Positions 52,281-61,186 are shown, numbered from the stretch's first letter. The stretch is 64,000 nt of DNA from Deinococcus sp045062605 (GCF_045062605.1 NZ_JBJGDW010000006.1:1-64000), one strand, 5' to 3'. Numbers and translations: made by a program. The notes: generated from the sequence alone by a model not told the origin.

Positions 52281-53498
52281 GTGATCGCGCCTGCCCTGAC
52301 CCCTGCTCCCCGCAATTTCTGGCGGGACACCCAGTCCAGCACCGTGCTGGCCGGACTGATCGCCGTGATCATCGGCTGGGCGGGGCCGAACGTGCTGGTC
52401 TACAGCGTGGCGCAGGCCGCGCACCTCAGCGACGCCACCGCCATGTCGTGGCTATGGGCGCACGCCATCTTCACTGGGCTGGCGGGCATCTTCCTCAGCC
52501 TGCGGACCCGGATGCCGATTCTGAGTACCTGGTCCACCCCCGGCATCGCCTTTCTGGTCACGGCACTGCCCGGCATTCCCTTCGCGGAGGCGGTGGGGGC
52601 CTTCGTAACTTCTGCCGTGCTGGTCTTTATTCTGGGCACGTTTAAGCCACTGACGCGGGCGCTGGGGGCCATTCCGCCGCATCTGGCCGCCGCGCTGAAT
52701 GCCGCGATTCTGTTGCCCTTCGGGTTCAAGGCGGCGCAGGCATTCGGCGTGCAGCCCGCGCTGGTGGGGGCCATGATCGTGGCGTACTTCGTGATCCGGC
52801 AGGTTTCGCCCCGCTGGGCGGTGGCTGCCGTGCTGGTGGTGGGCGTGGGGGCCAGCGCGGGCCTGGGACTGTGGCACCCCACGCCGATCAGCTTCGCGCT
52901 GACGCAGCCGCAGTTCGTGCTGCCGGTGTTCAGCCTGCACGCCACGGTCAATCTGGCGCTGCCGCTGACGCTGCTGGCCTTCACCGGACAGTTCGTGCCG
53001 GGGTTTGGCGTGCTGAAGACCAACGGCTACGAACCCGCGCCGGGGCCGGTGCTGCGGACCTGCGGCGTCGCCAGCCTGGGCGCAGCCTTCGCGGGCTGCC
53101 ACAATCTGACGCTGGGCGCACTGCTGGCCAACATCGTCAGCGGGCCGGAGGCGCACCCGGACGCGCAGAAGCGCTACACCGCCGCCATCTGGGCCGGGGG
53201 CATCAACATCTGCTTTGGCCTGTTCGCCGGAACCTTCGTGCATCTGATGGGCATCCTGCCCGCCGAGGCGCTGGCCGCCCTGGCCGGAATCGCCCTGCTG
53301 GGCGCGATGGGCAGCAGCCTTCAGGGCGCGTTCCAGGGACAGTCCGGCAGTCTGGCCGCACCGATCATCATTCTGGTCACGCTGAGCGGGATTACCCCGC
53401 TGGGCATCGGGGCGGCGTTCTGGGGCATCCTGGCCGGGCTGGCGGTGTACGCGGCAGAGCGGCGGGGTATGGGAAAGATGGTGCAGACGGCGAAATAG
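52281..53498 (+). CDS. benE: BenE family transporter
   Basis: A 405-residue membrane protein with about 12 hydrophobic segments, of the benzoate/H+ symporter family. Family segments: GLIAVIIGWAGPNVLVYSVA, MSWLWAHAIFTGLAGIFLSL, PILSTWSTPGIAFLV, NAAILLPFGFKAAQAFG and GFGVLKTNGYEPAPGPVLRT, CHNLTLGALLANIVSGPEAH. The true substrate is open: family members are annotated from benzoate, but control by a MocR protein suggests an amine-, vitamin- or amino-acid-linked substrate. GTG start at 52281. Confidence 0.88.
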   Translation: MIAPALTPAPRNFWRDTQSSTVLAGLIAVIIGWAGPNVLVYSVAQAAHLSDATAMSWLWAHAIFTGLAGIFLSLRTRMPILSTWSTPGIAFLVTALPGIPFAEAVGAFVTSAVLVFILGTFKPLTRALGAIPPHLAAALNAAILLPFGFKAAQAFGVQPALVGAMIVAYFVIRQVSPRWAVAAVLVVGVGASAGLGLWHPTPISFALTQPQFVLPVFSLHATVNLALPLTLLAFTGQFVPGFGVLKTNGYEPAPGPVLRTCGVASLGAAFAGCHNLTLGALLANIVSGPEAHPDAQKRYTAAIWAGGINICFGLFAGTFVHLMGILPAEALAALAGIALLGAMGSSLQGAFQGQSGSLAAPIIILVTLSGITPLGIGAAFWGILAGLAVYAAERRGMGKMVQTAK

Positions 53499-53528
53499 GC
53501 TTCTGTGTAGTGAGGTTGGCCTGACCCG

Positions 53529-54296
53529 TTAAATGACGATCTGCCCACTCAGAGGCGCGTGATCACTCAGTTTCGCCTCGCGGTCCACCCGCACATTTTC
53601 CAGATTCACGCCTGCCGACAGCAGGTAATCAATGCGCCAGCCGACGTTGTTGGCGTAGGCCCCGGCGCGGTTGCTCCACCACGTATATTCGGCCTCGTCG
53701 CCCAGCGTGGCGCGGTGGGTGTCGGTCAGGCCGCTGCCGAGGTGGGCGGTCATCCACTCGCGCTCGTGGGGAAGAAAGCCGCTGTTTTTCTGGTTGCTGC
53801 GCCAGTTTTTGATGTCTATCTCGCGGTGGGCCACGTTGTAGTCGCCGCCGATGACCACGGGTTCATCCTCTGCAATGAGCGCGGCGGTGAAGTCCTGAAA
53901 GTCGCCCAGCACGCGGTTCTTGAAGCCCTGCCGCGCCTCGCCGCTGCTGCCGCTGGGCAGGTACACGCTGACGTAACGCACGCCGCCAATCCGGGCACTC
54001 AGGACGCGGCCCTCGCTGTCCATCTCGTCGTGGTTCATGCCCACACGTACATCTTCCAGCGGCTGTCTGGAAAGAATCGCCACGCCGCTATAGCCCGCCT
54101 TCTGCGCCGGAAACCACGCACTTTCGTAGCCCAGATGGGCCAGAGCATCGGGCATGGGCGGGGCGCGCACTTCCTGAAGCAGCAGCACGTCCGGGGCCTC
54201 GTGCGCCGCCCAGTCGGCCAGTCCTTTTCGCAGGGTGCTGCGGATGCCGTTGGCGTTCAGGGTGGTGACTTTAAGAGGGGAAGTCGGGACTGTCAT
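53529..54296 (-). CDS. xth: Exodeoxyribonuclease III
   Basis: A 255-residue AP endonuclease/3'-5' exonuclease of base excision repair. Motifs: LNANGIRSTLRKGL, LLLQEVRAP (metal Glu), GDYNVAHREIDIKN (Asp/Asn), WRIDYLLSAG and the terminal SDHAPLSGQI with the catalytic His. Start at 54296 by the family N-terminus. Convergent with benE. Confidence 0.95.
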   Translation of the reverse strand: MTVPTSPLKVTTLNANGIRSTLRKGLADWAAHEAPDVLLLQEVRAPPMPDALAHLGYESAWFPAQKAGYSGVAILSRQPLEDVRVGMNHDEMDSEGRVLSARIGGVRYVSVYLPSGSSGEARQGFKNRVLGDFQDFTAALIAEDEPVVIGGDYNVAHREIDIKNWRSNQKNSGFLPHEREWMTAHLGSGLTDTHRATLGDEAEYTWWSNRAGAYANNVGWRIDYLLSAGVNLENVRVDREAKLSDHAPLSGQIVI

Positions 54297-54406
54297 TAGG
54301 GCCGAGGATAGCGCCCGGCTTTTCCCCAGCGACAAGTCCGACTTTCAAGACATGTTGATCCAACTCAGCCCTGCCTCTTGCCCGTTTCGAGTACGCTACG
54401 GGCACT

Positions 54407-54715
54407 ATGGCCGACATTAAATTTCTCAACGAAGCCGACGGTCAGGAATTCCAGATGACCCACCCCAAGGCGGCCCGCGTGCTGGGCGATATCAGGAAGT
54501 GGGCACAAGGTAACGGCTTTGAACACGTCGCCTTCTGGCGCGACACCGACGACGAGCATAAGCTGTGGGTGCAACTGGGCGAAGACCGGCTCAACTACTG
54601 GATTCACGATTCCACCTTCACCGAGGGCAAGCACGAAACGGTGGAAATGCAGATGGATTACGCGCGCGGGGCACAACGCCGCAGCGCCGCCGGATACGCC
54701 AAGTTCGACAAATAA
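54407..54715 (+). CDS. Conserved hypothetical protein
   Basis: A 102-residue soluble protein, no signal, no known motif. It has an alternating charged/aromatic pattern (FEHVAFWRDTDDEHKLWVQL, LNYWIHDSTFTEGKHETVEM) suggesting a small alpha/beta fold. TACGCT ends 9 nt before the ATG (leaderless). The last base of its TAA stop is the first base of repeat copy 4. Confidence 0.7.
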   Translation: MADIKFLNEADGQEFQMTHPKAARVLGDIRKWAQGNGFEHVAFWRDTDDEHKLWVQLGEDRLNYWIHDSTFTEGKHETVEMQMDYARGAQRRSAAGYAKFDK

Positions 54716-54849
54716 TACGGATTCCGTTTGTTTCGTGCAGGAATCGGAACAGCGCCGATCCCTCCACTCCACGCCCGGAACCCGTTTTTCTCCCTCTCGC
54801 TCCGCTCGGATTACGGGTGTTTTCAACACCCTCTAATCGGAGTCCGTAT
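54715..54849 (+). repeat. Copy 4 of ~135-bp inverted-end repeat (MITE-like)
   Basis: A 135-bp copy, ATACGGATTCCG to CGGAGTCCGTAT. The 3' hairpin GGGTGTT-TTC-AACACCC is intact inside a CGGATTA/TAATCGG outer stem. It starts on the last base of the preceding gene's stop codon, like copy 2. Confidence 0.93.
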
Positions 54850-54888
54850 AAGCTCTGGAAGGTTGAGGGCTGGTCTTCGGGCTGGCCC

Positions 54889-55524
54889 TCAATCCGTTTT
54901 ATATGCGACGTAGACGGCCAGATGGGCGGTGTCCCGCACAGGAAAGCGCTGTTCGTTGACGCCGATGCTCAGGCCATAAGTTCCCACCAGTTCCCGCGCA
55001 TCCGCTGCCGTGACCTTGATGGGGAAACGCACGTCCAGCCGCAACCCAAAACGTCCAGCCTCCCTCAGAACTGATCGCATACTCTGCTCCGGCCCGCCGT
55101 CAGCGGCTGGGCGGCCCAGCGCGTGCCATGTTGCCCGCAGATGATCCGCATCGTGGGTCGCCAGCACCAGTTGCCCGCCCGGACGCAACACCCGCCACGC
55201 CTCGCGCAACGCTGCCCCGGCATCGGGTAAATGCGACAGCGTTCGCACCAGCAAAGCCACGTCGAAGGCCCCGGCCATGTACGGCAGCGCTTCGGCGACT
55301 CCACGATGAATCCCCGCGCCGGGGCTGGGATCGATGCCCTCTCCCCGCCCCGCTGAGCGCCGCCGCCACTCCTTTACCAGCGCCCCTTCCCCCGCGCCGA
55401 TGTCCAGCAGATCGGCATTCGGGGGAAGGTTCAGCGCCTCCAGCAAAGGCTGATGCGGCCAGCCCACGGCAGTCAGGCGGGAGAGCAGGGCGTCTCGCCG
55501 CGCCAGCCTGGATTCAGGAGGCAC
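54889..55524 (-). CDS. SAM-dependent methyltransferase, class I
   Basis: A 211-residue methyltransferase. Motif I LLDIGAGEGALVKEWRRRS near residue 40, then GRGEGIDPSPGAG, VAEALPYMAGAFDVALLVRT and WRVLRPGGQLVLATHD, as in Methyltransf_11 enzymes. Substrate unknown. GTG start at 55524 lies 3 bp after the stop of the sugar dehydrogenase gene, so both are in one transcript. Confidence 0.87.
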   Translation of the reverse strand: MPPESRLARRDALLSRLTAVGWPHQPLLEALNLPPNADLLDIGAGEGALVKEWRRRSAGRGEGIDPSPGAGIHRGVAEALPYMAGAFDVALLVRTLSHLPDAGAALREAWRVLRPGGQLVLATHDADHLRATWHALGRPAADGGPEQSMRSVLREAGRFGLRLDVRFPIKVTAADARELVGTYGLSIGVNEQRFPVRDTAHLAVYVAYKTD

Positions 55525-55527
55525 AGC

Positions 55528-56679
55528 TCAGGGCTGCTTGTACGTCACCCGGTACATCACGCCGTTGCCATCGTCGGTCACCATCAGCGCGCCGTCCGGG
55601 GCCACCTGCACGTCGGCAGGGCGGCCCGAGGTGGATAGACCCAGTGCGCCCAGAAATCCGGTCATGAAGTCCTTCGTTTCGCCTGTCTTGGGGTCCACGG
55701 TGATCACGCTGTAGCCGCTCTTCTGCGGGCGGTTCCACGAGCCGTGCAGGGCCACGAACATCTTGCCCTGGTACTCGGCAGGGAACGCCTTGCCCGTGTA
55801 GAACGCCATGCCCAGCGGCGCGGCGTGGGCGGTGGTGGTGGCAAAGGACGGCTGGGCCGCCTCGCAGACTGCCGGGGTCTTCTTCCCGAAGTCCTTGTCC
55901 CAGACCTGGGGTTCACCAGCGGCCACCGGGTAGCAGTAGGGCCAGCCGTAGTTCTTGCCGTCCATCACGCGGAAGAAGGATTCGGGCGGGTTGTCGCTTC
56001 CGGCCATGTCGCGCCCATTGGCAGTGGCGTACAGGGTATCGCCGGACCACTCCAGACCCACGGCATTTCGCAGGCCCGTGGCGAAGGGGCGGCCATTCTT
56101 GCCATCGGCGTCGTAGACCCAGACGGTGGCGCGCTGGGCATTTTCCTCCTCGCAGACGTTGCAGGTGCTGCCCATCGCCACGTACAGCTTGCCGTCTGGC
56201 CCGAAGACGATGGTGCGCGAGTGGTGCCGCCCCCCGGCTTCCAGACTGATGATCTTCTCGGGTGCGGCCCCCGGCTTCAGATCGCCGTCCTTGTACGGCA
56301 TGCGGATCACGCCGTCCGTGTTGGCGACGTACAGGTAGCCGCCATGAAAGGCCAGACTGTTGGGCTGGTCCAGCGCCGAAAGATACGTCTGCGCATCGTC
56401 CAGAACACCGTTTTTGTCGCGGTCAGACAACACCAGCACACGCCCGGTGCCGGGGTCCTTGCCCTCGTCCGCCACGAACAGATCGCCGTTGGGGGCGAAG
56501 GCCATCAGGCGCGGCTTGCCTAGGTCCTGGGCGTACAGGTCCGCCTGAAAGCCTGCCGGGAGGGTCAGTCCCGCGTTGGGTTTGGTGGTGTCGGGGCGCT
56601 GGACCACCGCGCAGGAGCCGAGGGCGAGGGTCAGCAGACCGCCCAGCAGGGCCGCGCGTCGTGTGTTGGGGGAGAGCAT
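55528..56679 (-). CDS. PQQ-dependent sugar (aldose/sorbosone) dehydrogenase-like lipoprotein
   Basis: A 383-residue beta-propeller protein with a lipoprotein signal (LLTLALGSC near residues 16-24). Family segments: GLTLPAGFQADLYAQDLGKP, MAFAPNGDLFVADE, RHHSRTIVFGPDGKLYVAMG, TGLRNAVGLEWSGDTLYAT, NYGWPYCYP and FVALHGSWNRPQKSGY. These match soluble aldose-sugar dehydrogenases that use PQQ, found in many bacteria including those that do not make PQQ. Located in the envelope. The start at 56679 is set by the signal peptide. Confidence 0.87.
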   Translation of the reverse strand: MLSPNTRRAALLGGLLTLALGSCAVVQRPDTTKPNAGLTLPAGFQADLYAQDLGKPRLMAFAPNGDLFVADEGKDPGTGRVLVLSDRDKNGVLDDAQTYLSALDQPNSLAFHGGYLYVANTDGVIRMPYKDGDLKPGAAPEKIISLEAGGRHHSRTIVFGPDGKLYVAMGSTCNVCEEENAQRATVWVYDADGKNGRPFATGLRNAVGLEWSGDTLYATANGRDMAGSDNPPESFFRVMDGKNYGWPYCYPVAAGEPQVWDKDFGKKTPAVCEAAQPSFATTTAHAAPLGMAFYTGKAFPAEYQGKMFVALHGSWNRPQKSGYSVITVDPKTGETKDFMTGFLGALGLSTSGRPADVQVAPDGALMVTDDGNGVMYRVTYKQP

Positions 56680-56971
56680 GCCCCATGAGACACGGGCGAC
56701 ATGAAAACGGGGGGCCACTTGGTTAAACCGTGGCTGAGACTGCCTTCGGGCTTACGTTGTCAGCACGGATGCGTCGACGGAGAAGCACACAGGAAGGACA
56801 GGCGGCAGCCGGAGAGAAATTGAAGCGCGGAACGGCGTTCGGGGCCGGAACGCCAGCACCTGCCGGAACGCCGAGGGGATATTCATAGAACGCTGGAACA
56901 ACCTCAATCCAGCGCTGAGATTTGATGAAACCCCACGATTGAGCCGTAGCAGGCAGGACACAGTGACCGTC

Positions 56972-57187
56972 ATGAAAACTTCCAATGTGCTGTACATCCT
57001 CGGTTACGCCTCGATCATTCTCTCGGCCACCAACTTCCTGCGCGGCAAGGCCAAGGACGGCCAGGAGCAGGACATCAAGGAGCGCGACGGCCTGTTCCTG
57101 GGCCACTGGGCACCCACCTTCTTCATTCTGGGCAAGGTGGCCGAGGACCGCGAGAAGGACGGGCGCAGCCTGCTGGATTTCAGCTAA
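56972..57187 (+). CDS. Small membrane-associated protein, unknown
   Basis: A 71-residue protein: MKTSNVLYILGYASIILSAT forms one hydrophobic segment (about 6-21), then a charged stretch (RGKAKDGQEQDIKERDGLFL) and a second, weaker hydrophobic part (HWAPTFFILGKVA). No known motif. ATG at 56972; an upstream GTG at 56963 would add 3 residues. Followed by a terminator. About 290 bp upstream hold no recognisable feature. Confidence 0.6.
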   Translation: MKTSNVLYILGYASIILSATNFLRGKAKDGQEQDIKERDGLFLGHWAPTFFILGKVAEDREKDGRSLLDFS

Positions 57188-57211
57188 ACGACATAAACTC
57201 AATTCAAAGAG

Positions 57212-57246
57212 ACCGCCGAGGCAGGTACTTCCGGCGGTTTCATTTT
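57212..57246 (+). terminator. Rho-independent terminator
   Basis: ACCGCCG/CGGCGGT 7-bp stem with a 13-nt loop, followed by TTTCATTTT, 25 bp after the small membrane protein. Confidence 0.75.
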
Positions 57247-57275
57247 GCCTGCCGCCGATGCTCTAGCCTTCTGGC

Positions 57276-57692
57276 ATGACCTCTACCCCGAAGAAAACCC
57301 TGAACGTCACCTGGCTGGGCGAGCAGCGCTATCTGGGCGTCAGCGAGAGCGGGCACCAGCTCCTGATCGACAACAGCGCCACCAAGATCGGCGTTTCCCC
57401 GATGGAGGCGCTGCTGGGCGCACTGGCGACCTGCACGGCCTACGACGTGGTGGAGGTGATGAAAAAACGCCGCACACCGCTGGCCAGTTACCGCATCGAG
57501 GTAGAGGGCACGCGGGCCGATACGGACCCCAAACGCTACACCCACATCACCGTGCGCCACATCGCGGGCGGCGAGGGCATTACCGCCGAGGCGCTGGAGC
57601 GGGCCGCGCACCTGAGCCACGAGAAATACTGCTCAGTGGCCTCCAGTCTGAACAGCGAGATCAGTGTGGAAACGCGGGTAGAAGCGGTTTAA
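57276..57692 (+). CDS. OsmC family protein
   Basis: A 138-residue OsmC-like peroxidase. The two reactive cysteines are seen in LATCTAYDVVEVMKKRRTPL (near residue 52) and HEKYCSVASSLNSEI (near 117). Such proteins reduce organic peroxides with thiols. TAGCCT (57264-57269) 6 nt before the ATG suggests a leaderless start. Short YhfA-like version of the family. Confidence 0.9.
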   Translation: MTSTPKKTLNVTWLGEQRYLGVSESGHQLLIDNSATKIGVSPMEALLGALATCTAYDVVEVMKKRRTPLASYRIEVEGTRADTDPKRYTHITVRHIAGGEGITAEALERAAHLSHEKYCSVASSLNSEISVETRVEAV

Positions 57693-57698
57693 CCGGCC

Positions 57699-58283
57699 TC
57701 AGCTTCCGCGCTTGGCTGCCTTGAGGGCCGCGAGCGCCTTGCCCCGGTGGCTGATGGCCTGCTTCTCGGCCACGCTCATCTCGGCCAGGGTGCGGGTCTG
57801 GCCATCGGGGACGAACAGGGGATCGTAGCCGAAGCCGCCGTCGCCGCGCGGGCCTTCCAGCAGGGTGCCGGACAGCTCGCCCCGGTACGATTCCACCTGC
57901 CCGTTGGGGTGGGCCAGGACCAGCACCGAGACGAACCTGGCGCGGCGGTTGGCCTGCCCGCGCAGTTTTTCCAGCAGGTACACATTGCGTTCCAGATCGC
58001 TGTCGCGGCCCCCGAAACGGGCGCTGTACACGCCGGGTTCACCGTTCAGGGCCTCTACCTCAATGCCGCTGTCGTCGGCCAGCGCCGTGGTACGCGTCAT
58101 CAGCGCCACCGTGCAGGCTTTCAGGGCCGCGTTCTCGGCGTAGGTGGCCCCGGTTTCCTCGGGCATGGGCACGCCCTGCACCGGCTGCAAGTCCCAGTTC
58201 AGATCGGCCAGCGCCGCCTCGATCTCGCGCACTTTTCCGGCGTTTCCCGTCGCCACCGTTACTCGCATCAGGCCATTGCTCAT
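57699..58283 (-). CDS. rdgB: dITP/XTP pyrophosphatase
   Basis: A 194-residue RdgB/HAM1 enzyme that removes non-canonical purine triphosphates (dITP, XTP) from the pool. VATGNAGKVREIEAALADL, TYAENAALKACTVA, ADDSGIEVEALNGEPGVYSA, GFGYDPLFVPDGQTRT and EKQAISHRGKAL are all present. GGAG precedes the ATG at 58283; a second ATG at 58268 is possible. Confidence 0.94.
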   Translation of the reverse strand: MSNGLMRVTVATGNAGKVREIEAALADLNWDLQPVQGVPMPEETGATYAENAALKACTVALMTRTTALADDSGIEVEALNGEPGVYSARFGGRDSDLERNVYLLEKLRGQANRRARFVSVLVLAHPNGQVESYRGELSGTLLEGPRGDGGFGYDPLFVPDGQTRTLAEMSVAEKQAISHRGKALAALKAAKRGS

Positions 58284-58390
58284 CACACTCCAGAGTGTAC
58301 GGGGAAATGCAGAGCAGCAGGTGCGGAAATCCGGTCCCTCCCCCCACCAGTCCCCCCCAACACCAGTTCCCACAACACCATCCCCCGGCC

Positions 58391-59080
58391 TCAGTCACCC
58401 AGCGGCAATTCGGCGCGCACCCGCCAGCGCTCCTGGCCCTCCGGTTTCTCGAACAGGGTCAGGGACGTGTAGTTCTGCGTGGTGAACGGGCGGACACGTT
58501 CCTCCAGTGCGCGGCGCAGCGCCTGCGGGTCATGGCCGCCGTAGGGCTGCACCAGCGTGAAATGCGGCTCCCAGGTGTCCAGCCCACGCGGCGTGTGCAG
58601 CAGCGACATGCGCGCGCCCTCGAACGGTCTGGCATACAACCCCTGGGCCACCTGCCCGGCAAAGGGCGAGGCAGTCACGAAGCGGGCGAGGCGGGCCAGC
58701 AGCAACGTGTGCGCCACCAGCAAGGCCGGGGAAGGGTCCAGGCGCAGCACCCACGTTTCGCCGTCGTCCCACACGTCGATTCGCCCGTTGCTCAGTGACA
58801 GGTCCGCGTCGGGCGAGAGGCAGGCCACGCAGGCACGCGCCTCGGCCTCGATGGCGGGCCACCACGCTGGATTGGTGGAAAAGCCCTCCACCACCGTCAG
58901 ATGAAAGCCGAACGGCCCCGCGTCGGTTTGCCACTCGGGGCACAGAAAGTCGGGCAGGGGGACGGGCTGGCCTGCACGCACATCGAAACCCAGCAGTTCA
59001 GACCCCATCTGGTACAGCGCCGATCCGGCGGGCGGACACAGGTAGACGGCGAAACGCGTTCCGGCGGTGGGGTCAGGCAT
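58391..59080 (-). CDS. 2H phosphoesterase-like protein (DUF1045/LigT-like)
   Basis: A 229-residue protein. Two H-x-T motifs of the 2H phosphoesterase superfamily can be seen: FHLTVVEGF near residue 68 and PHFTLVQPYG near 176. RFAVYLCPPAGSALYQMGSE at the start is like DUF1045/YjhB-type proteins of phosphonate and RNA end metabolism. Exact substrate unknown. Start at 59080 (MPDPTAG). Confidence 0.7.
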   Translation of the reverse strand: MPDPTAGTRFAVYLCPPAGSALYQMGSELLGFDVRAGQPVPLPDFLCPEWQTDAGPFGFHLTVVEGFSTNPAWWPAIEAEARACVACLSPDADLSLSNGRIDVWDDGETWVLRLDPSPALLVAHTLLLARLARFVTASPFAGQVAQGLYARPFEGARMSLLHTPRGLDTWEPHFTLVQPYGGHDPQALRRALEERVRPFTTQNYTSLTLFEKPEGQERWRVRAELPLGD

Positions 59081-59180
59081 GGCGCGATTGTGGCAGATGG
59101 CCGGGCGGGGGCCGGGTGCCACAGACAGAAAGGTGGACGCAAAGGCTCTCCGCACCCCTGCGCCCACAGTTCCAACCCCA

Positions 59181-59888
59181 TCACTTCAGAGAAATCCGAA
59201 CCTCGTTGCCCGCGCTGTCCTCGGCGCTGATCAGTTCGCCGGGGGGCGGATCGGCCTCGATCAGCAGTTGCAGGGTGTCCAGGCTGAATCCGGCACTCTC
59301 CAGCGCGCGGATGCCGTGCGGCGGAATCAGCTTGTGCAGGTGCGGCGCGAGGCTGACGGGCAGGTTGGCGCTGTACTCGTCGCCCGCCGAGGACTCCACC
59401 CGGATTTGCAGGATGCGGGCCGAGCCGGAGCGCGAGTTGCCATACTGATACTGGTAGTCGTACTGGGGTGTCTTGCCCTCGAACACGCCCTCGACAGCGC
59501 GCTCCACGGTATCGGTGATGCGGTCTACCATGCCCTCTATTCCTCCTCTGCCCGCGCGGGGGCGGCTGCCGGGGTCCCAGGCCCATTGCGGGCCGCGTTC
59601 GTCCTCTGTACGCGGGTTGCCGAAGCCTCCGGGGGACTGGTTTCCAGGGAATGGGGGCGGACGGGGCGGCGGGGGCGGCACATCACGCACGCCGCGCAGC
59701 AGCAGCAGGTGTTCGGCCACCTGTCCGGTGTCCAGCTCGTCGCGCTTCAGGAGCGAATCAATCAGTTCGCGGTCACTATCGGTCAGGGCCAGTTTGGCGC
59801 TCAGGGCGGCCAGCAGCGGCCCGGCGTCCTCCAGGCTCAGGCGGCCCGCGCGGACCAGATCGAGAAGACGTTTGACTTTCTCTTTCAT
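59181..59888 (-). CDS. SHOCT/YvlB-N-like protein, unknown function
   Basis: A 235-residue protein, third gene of a three-gene minus-strand operon. The N-terminus (MKEKVKRLLDLVRAGRLSLE, DAGPLLAALSAKL) is a short helical domain of the SHOCT/YvlB type. A Pro/Gly-rich linker (residues 70-110) follows. The C-terminal region (LQIRVESSAGDEYSANLPVS, IEADPPPGELISAEDSAGN) resembles the C-terminus of YvlB-like and LiaX-like envelope stress proteins. GGGGAGGA precedes the ATG at 59888. Confidence 0.65.
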   Translation of the reverse strand: MKEKVKRLLDLVRAGRLSLEDAGPLLAALSAKLALTDSDRELIDSLLKRDELDTGQVAEHLLLLRGVRDVPPPPPRPPPFPGNQSPGGFGNPRTEDERGPQWAWDPGSRPRAGRGGIEGMVDRITDTVERAVEGVFEGKTPQYDYQYQYGNSRSGSARILQIRVESSAGDEYSANLPVSLAPHLHKLIPPHGIRALESAGFSLDTLQLLIEADPPPGELISAEDSAGNEVRISLK

Positions 59889-59925
59889 GGGGTCCTCCCC
59901 TGGATGGGCAGTCTCATCTGGATGG

Positions 59926-60264
59926 TCATGGCAGGTCACCCTGCGGATGGCGGCGGCTGGACCCCGACAGCTCCGGGGAGAACACCAGCAGGGCACGCTC
60001 GCCGGACATCACGGCCCTGCCGCGCAGATCGCCCCCGTCCGAACCCATCTGCCGGGCCATCTGATAGATATGCCACTGCTCGGGGGTGACGTGCAGCATG
60101 GCTTGCAGACGCTGCCAGAGTCTTCCGAACAGCCCAGGTCCAGGCACTTCGGCGGCGGATGGACGGACCCGGCGAATCACGCGGTAGCCCTTGCCGGAGC
60201 GGACTGTGTGGGGAGCAGAAACGGTGCGGTGAGAAGAAACAGTGCGGGAAGAAGAGGCGCTCAT
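59926..60264 (-). CDS. Small basic protein, unknown function
   Basis: A 112-residue protein with a Ser/Arg-rich first third and a more ordered part (LFGRLWQRLQAMLHVTPEQW, IYQMARQMGSDGG, LLVFSPELSGSS). It has no known motif. It overlaps the upstream gene by 4 bp (ATGA), so it is translated as part of the three-gene operon. Probably restricted to Deinococcus. Confidence 0.6.
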   Translation of the reverse strand: MSASSSRTVSSHRTVSAPHTVRSGKGYRVIRRVRPSAAEVPGPGLFGRLWQRLQAMLHVTPEQWHIYQMARQMGSDGGDLRGRAVMSGERALLVFSPELSGSSRRHPQGDLP

Positions 60265-61139
60265 CTCACGTCCTCCGTGAGCAGCTTGACCTGTCCGGCG
60301 GCCACCTTGCACGACAGGTAAGCCGCGCCGCTCCCCAGTTCCCCGGCGTGCTGCGTGTTCATGAAGCCGCCACTCTTACGGGTGGGAAAGTCGGCCTTGA
60401 ATGCGCCCACGGTCACGTCGGCGTCCACGCGCAGGCTGCTGCCCGGAAGCAGATGCAGGGTGGCGTTTCCGGCGTTGACTTCCAGCCGATGATCGCCGCC
60501 CGCCAGCACCCCGGCCCACTTGAGATTGCCGCCGTTGACGCTGGCGTTCAGGCTGTGCGCGCCGCTCAGCGTGAGGTTGCCGCCATTGACGTTCAGATGT
60601 GTGGGGCCGTTCACCTCGGCGGCGGTCAGGTTGCCGCCGTTGACCTCGGCCTTCAGCGACGCGGCACGGCCCATGCGGACGTTGCCGCCATTCACATCGG
60701 CCCACAGCTCACCGCCCAGATCGGGCAGGGTCAGGTTGCCGCCCTCCACCGAAGCGCGTACATGACGGGGCACAAAAGGCACCGAGAGGATGGCCTTGAC
60801 ATTGCCCCAGTGGCCTCCGAGGTGATCCGCGCGGCTGACCTGCCAGCCCTTCGGCGTGCCGGTCAGGCGCAACACGCCGTCCTCGTTGGCGCTCAGGTGC
60901 GGCGCGTCCAGTGAGGCGTCGTGCAGCACGGTCAGGGTGTAACCGCTGACTTTAAGCGTCAGGTCAGCGGGAATGTCGCTGACACTGCCCTGCTGGGCGG
61001 CGGGCATCACGGCTTCCGGCTCGTCGGCGGGCGTGCCTTCCAGCAGCCCGGCGGCTTCCTCGGCGGTGAGTTTGCCCTCGGCCACCAGACGCTGCACCTG
61101 CGAACGGAAGTCCTCTGCGGGCGATTGCTTTTCATTCAT
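60261..61139 (-). CDS. DUF4097-like beta-helical protein (YvlB-type)
   Basis: A 292-residue protein, first gene of the operon. SHOCT-like N-terminus (VQRLVAEGKLTAEEAAGLLE) and then a right-handed beta-helix-like region with a repeat VNGGN(L/V) at about 17-20-residue spacing: DVNGGNVRMG, EVNGGNLTAA, NVNGGNLTLS, SVNGGNLKWA. This is the DUF4097/DUF4098 layout found in envelope stress proteins (YvlB, LiaX). AAGGAG precedes the ATG at 61139. Preceded by a good promoter at 61158-61186. Confidence 0.75.
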   Translation of the reverse strand: MNEKQSPAEDFRSQVQRLVAEGKLTAEEAAGLLEGTPADEPEAVMPAAQQGSVSDIPADLTLKVSGYTLTVLHDASLDAPHLSANEDGVLRLTGTPKGWQVSRADHLGGHWGNVKAILSVPFVPRHVRASVEGGNLTLPDLGGELWADVNGGNVRMGRAASLKAEVNGGNLTAAEVNGPTHLNVNGGNLTLSGAHSLNASVNGGNLKWAGVLAGGDHRLEVNAGNATLHLLPGSSLRVDADVTVGAFKADFPTRKSGGFMNTQHAGELGSGAAYLSCKVAAGQVKLLTEDVR

Positions 61140-61157
61140 ATCCGTCTCCTTGAGAGA

Positions 61158-61186
61158 ATAGAAACATAGATTTACCAGAATGTCAA
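61158..61186 (-). promoter_or_regulatory. Sigma-70-type promoter of the DUF4097 operon
   Basis: On the minus strand TTGACA (61181-61186), a 17-nt spacer and TTCTAT (61158-61163), about 20 bp upstream of the start codon with AAGGAG between. One of the best vegetative promoters in the window. Confidence 0.65.
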
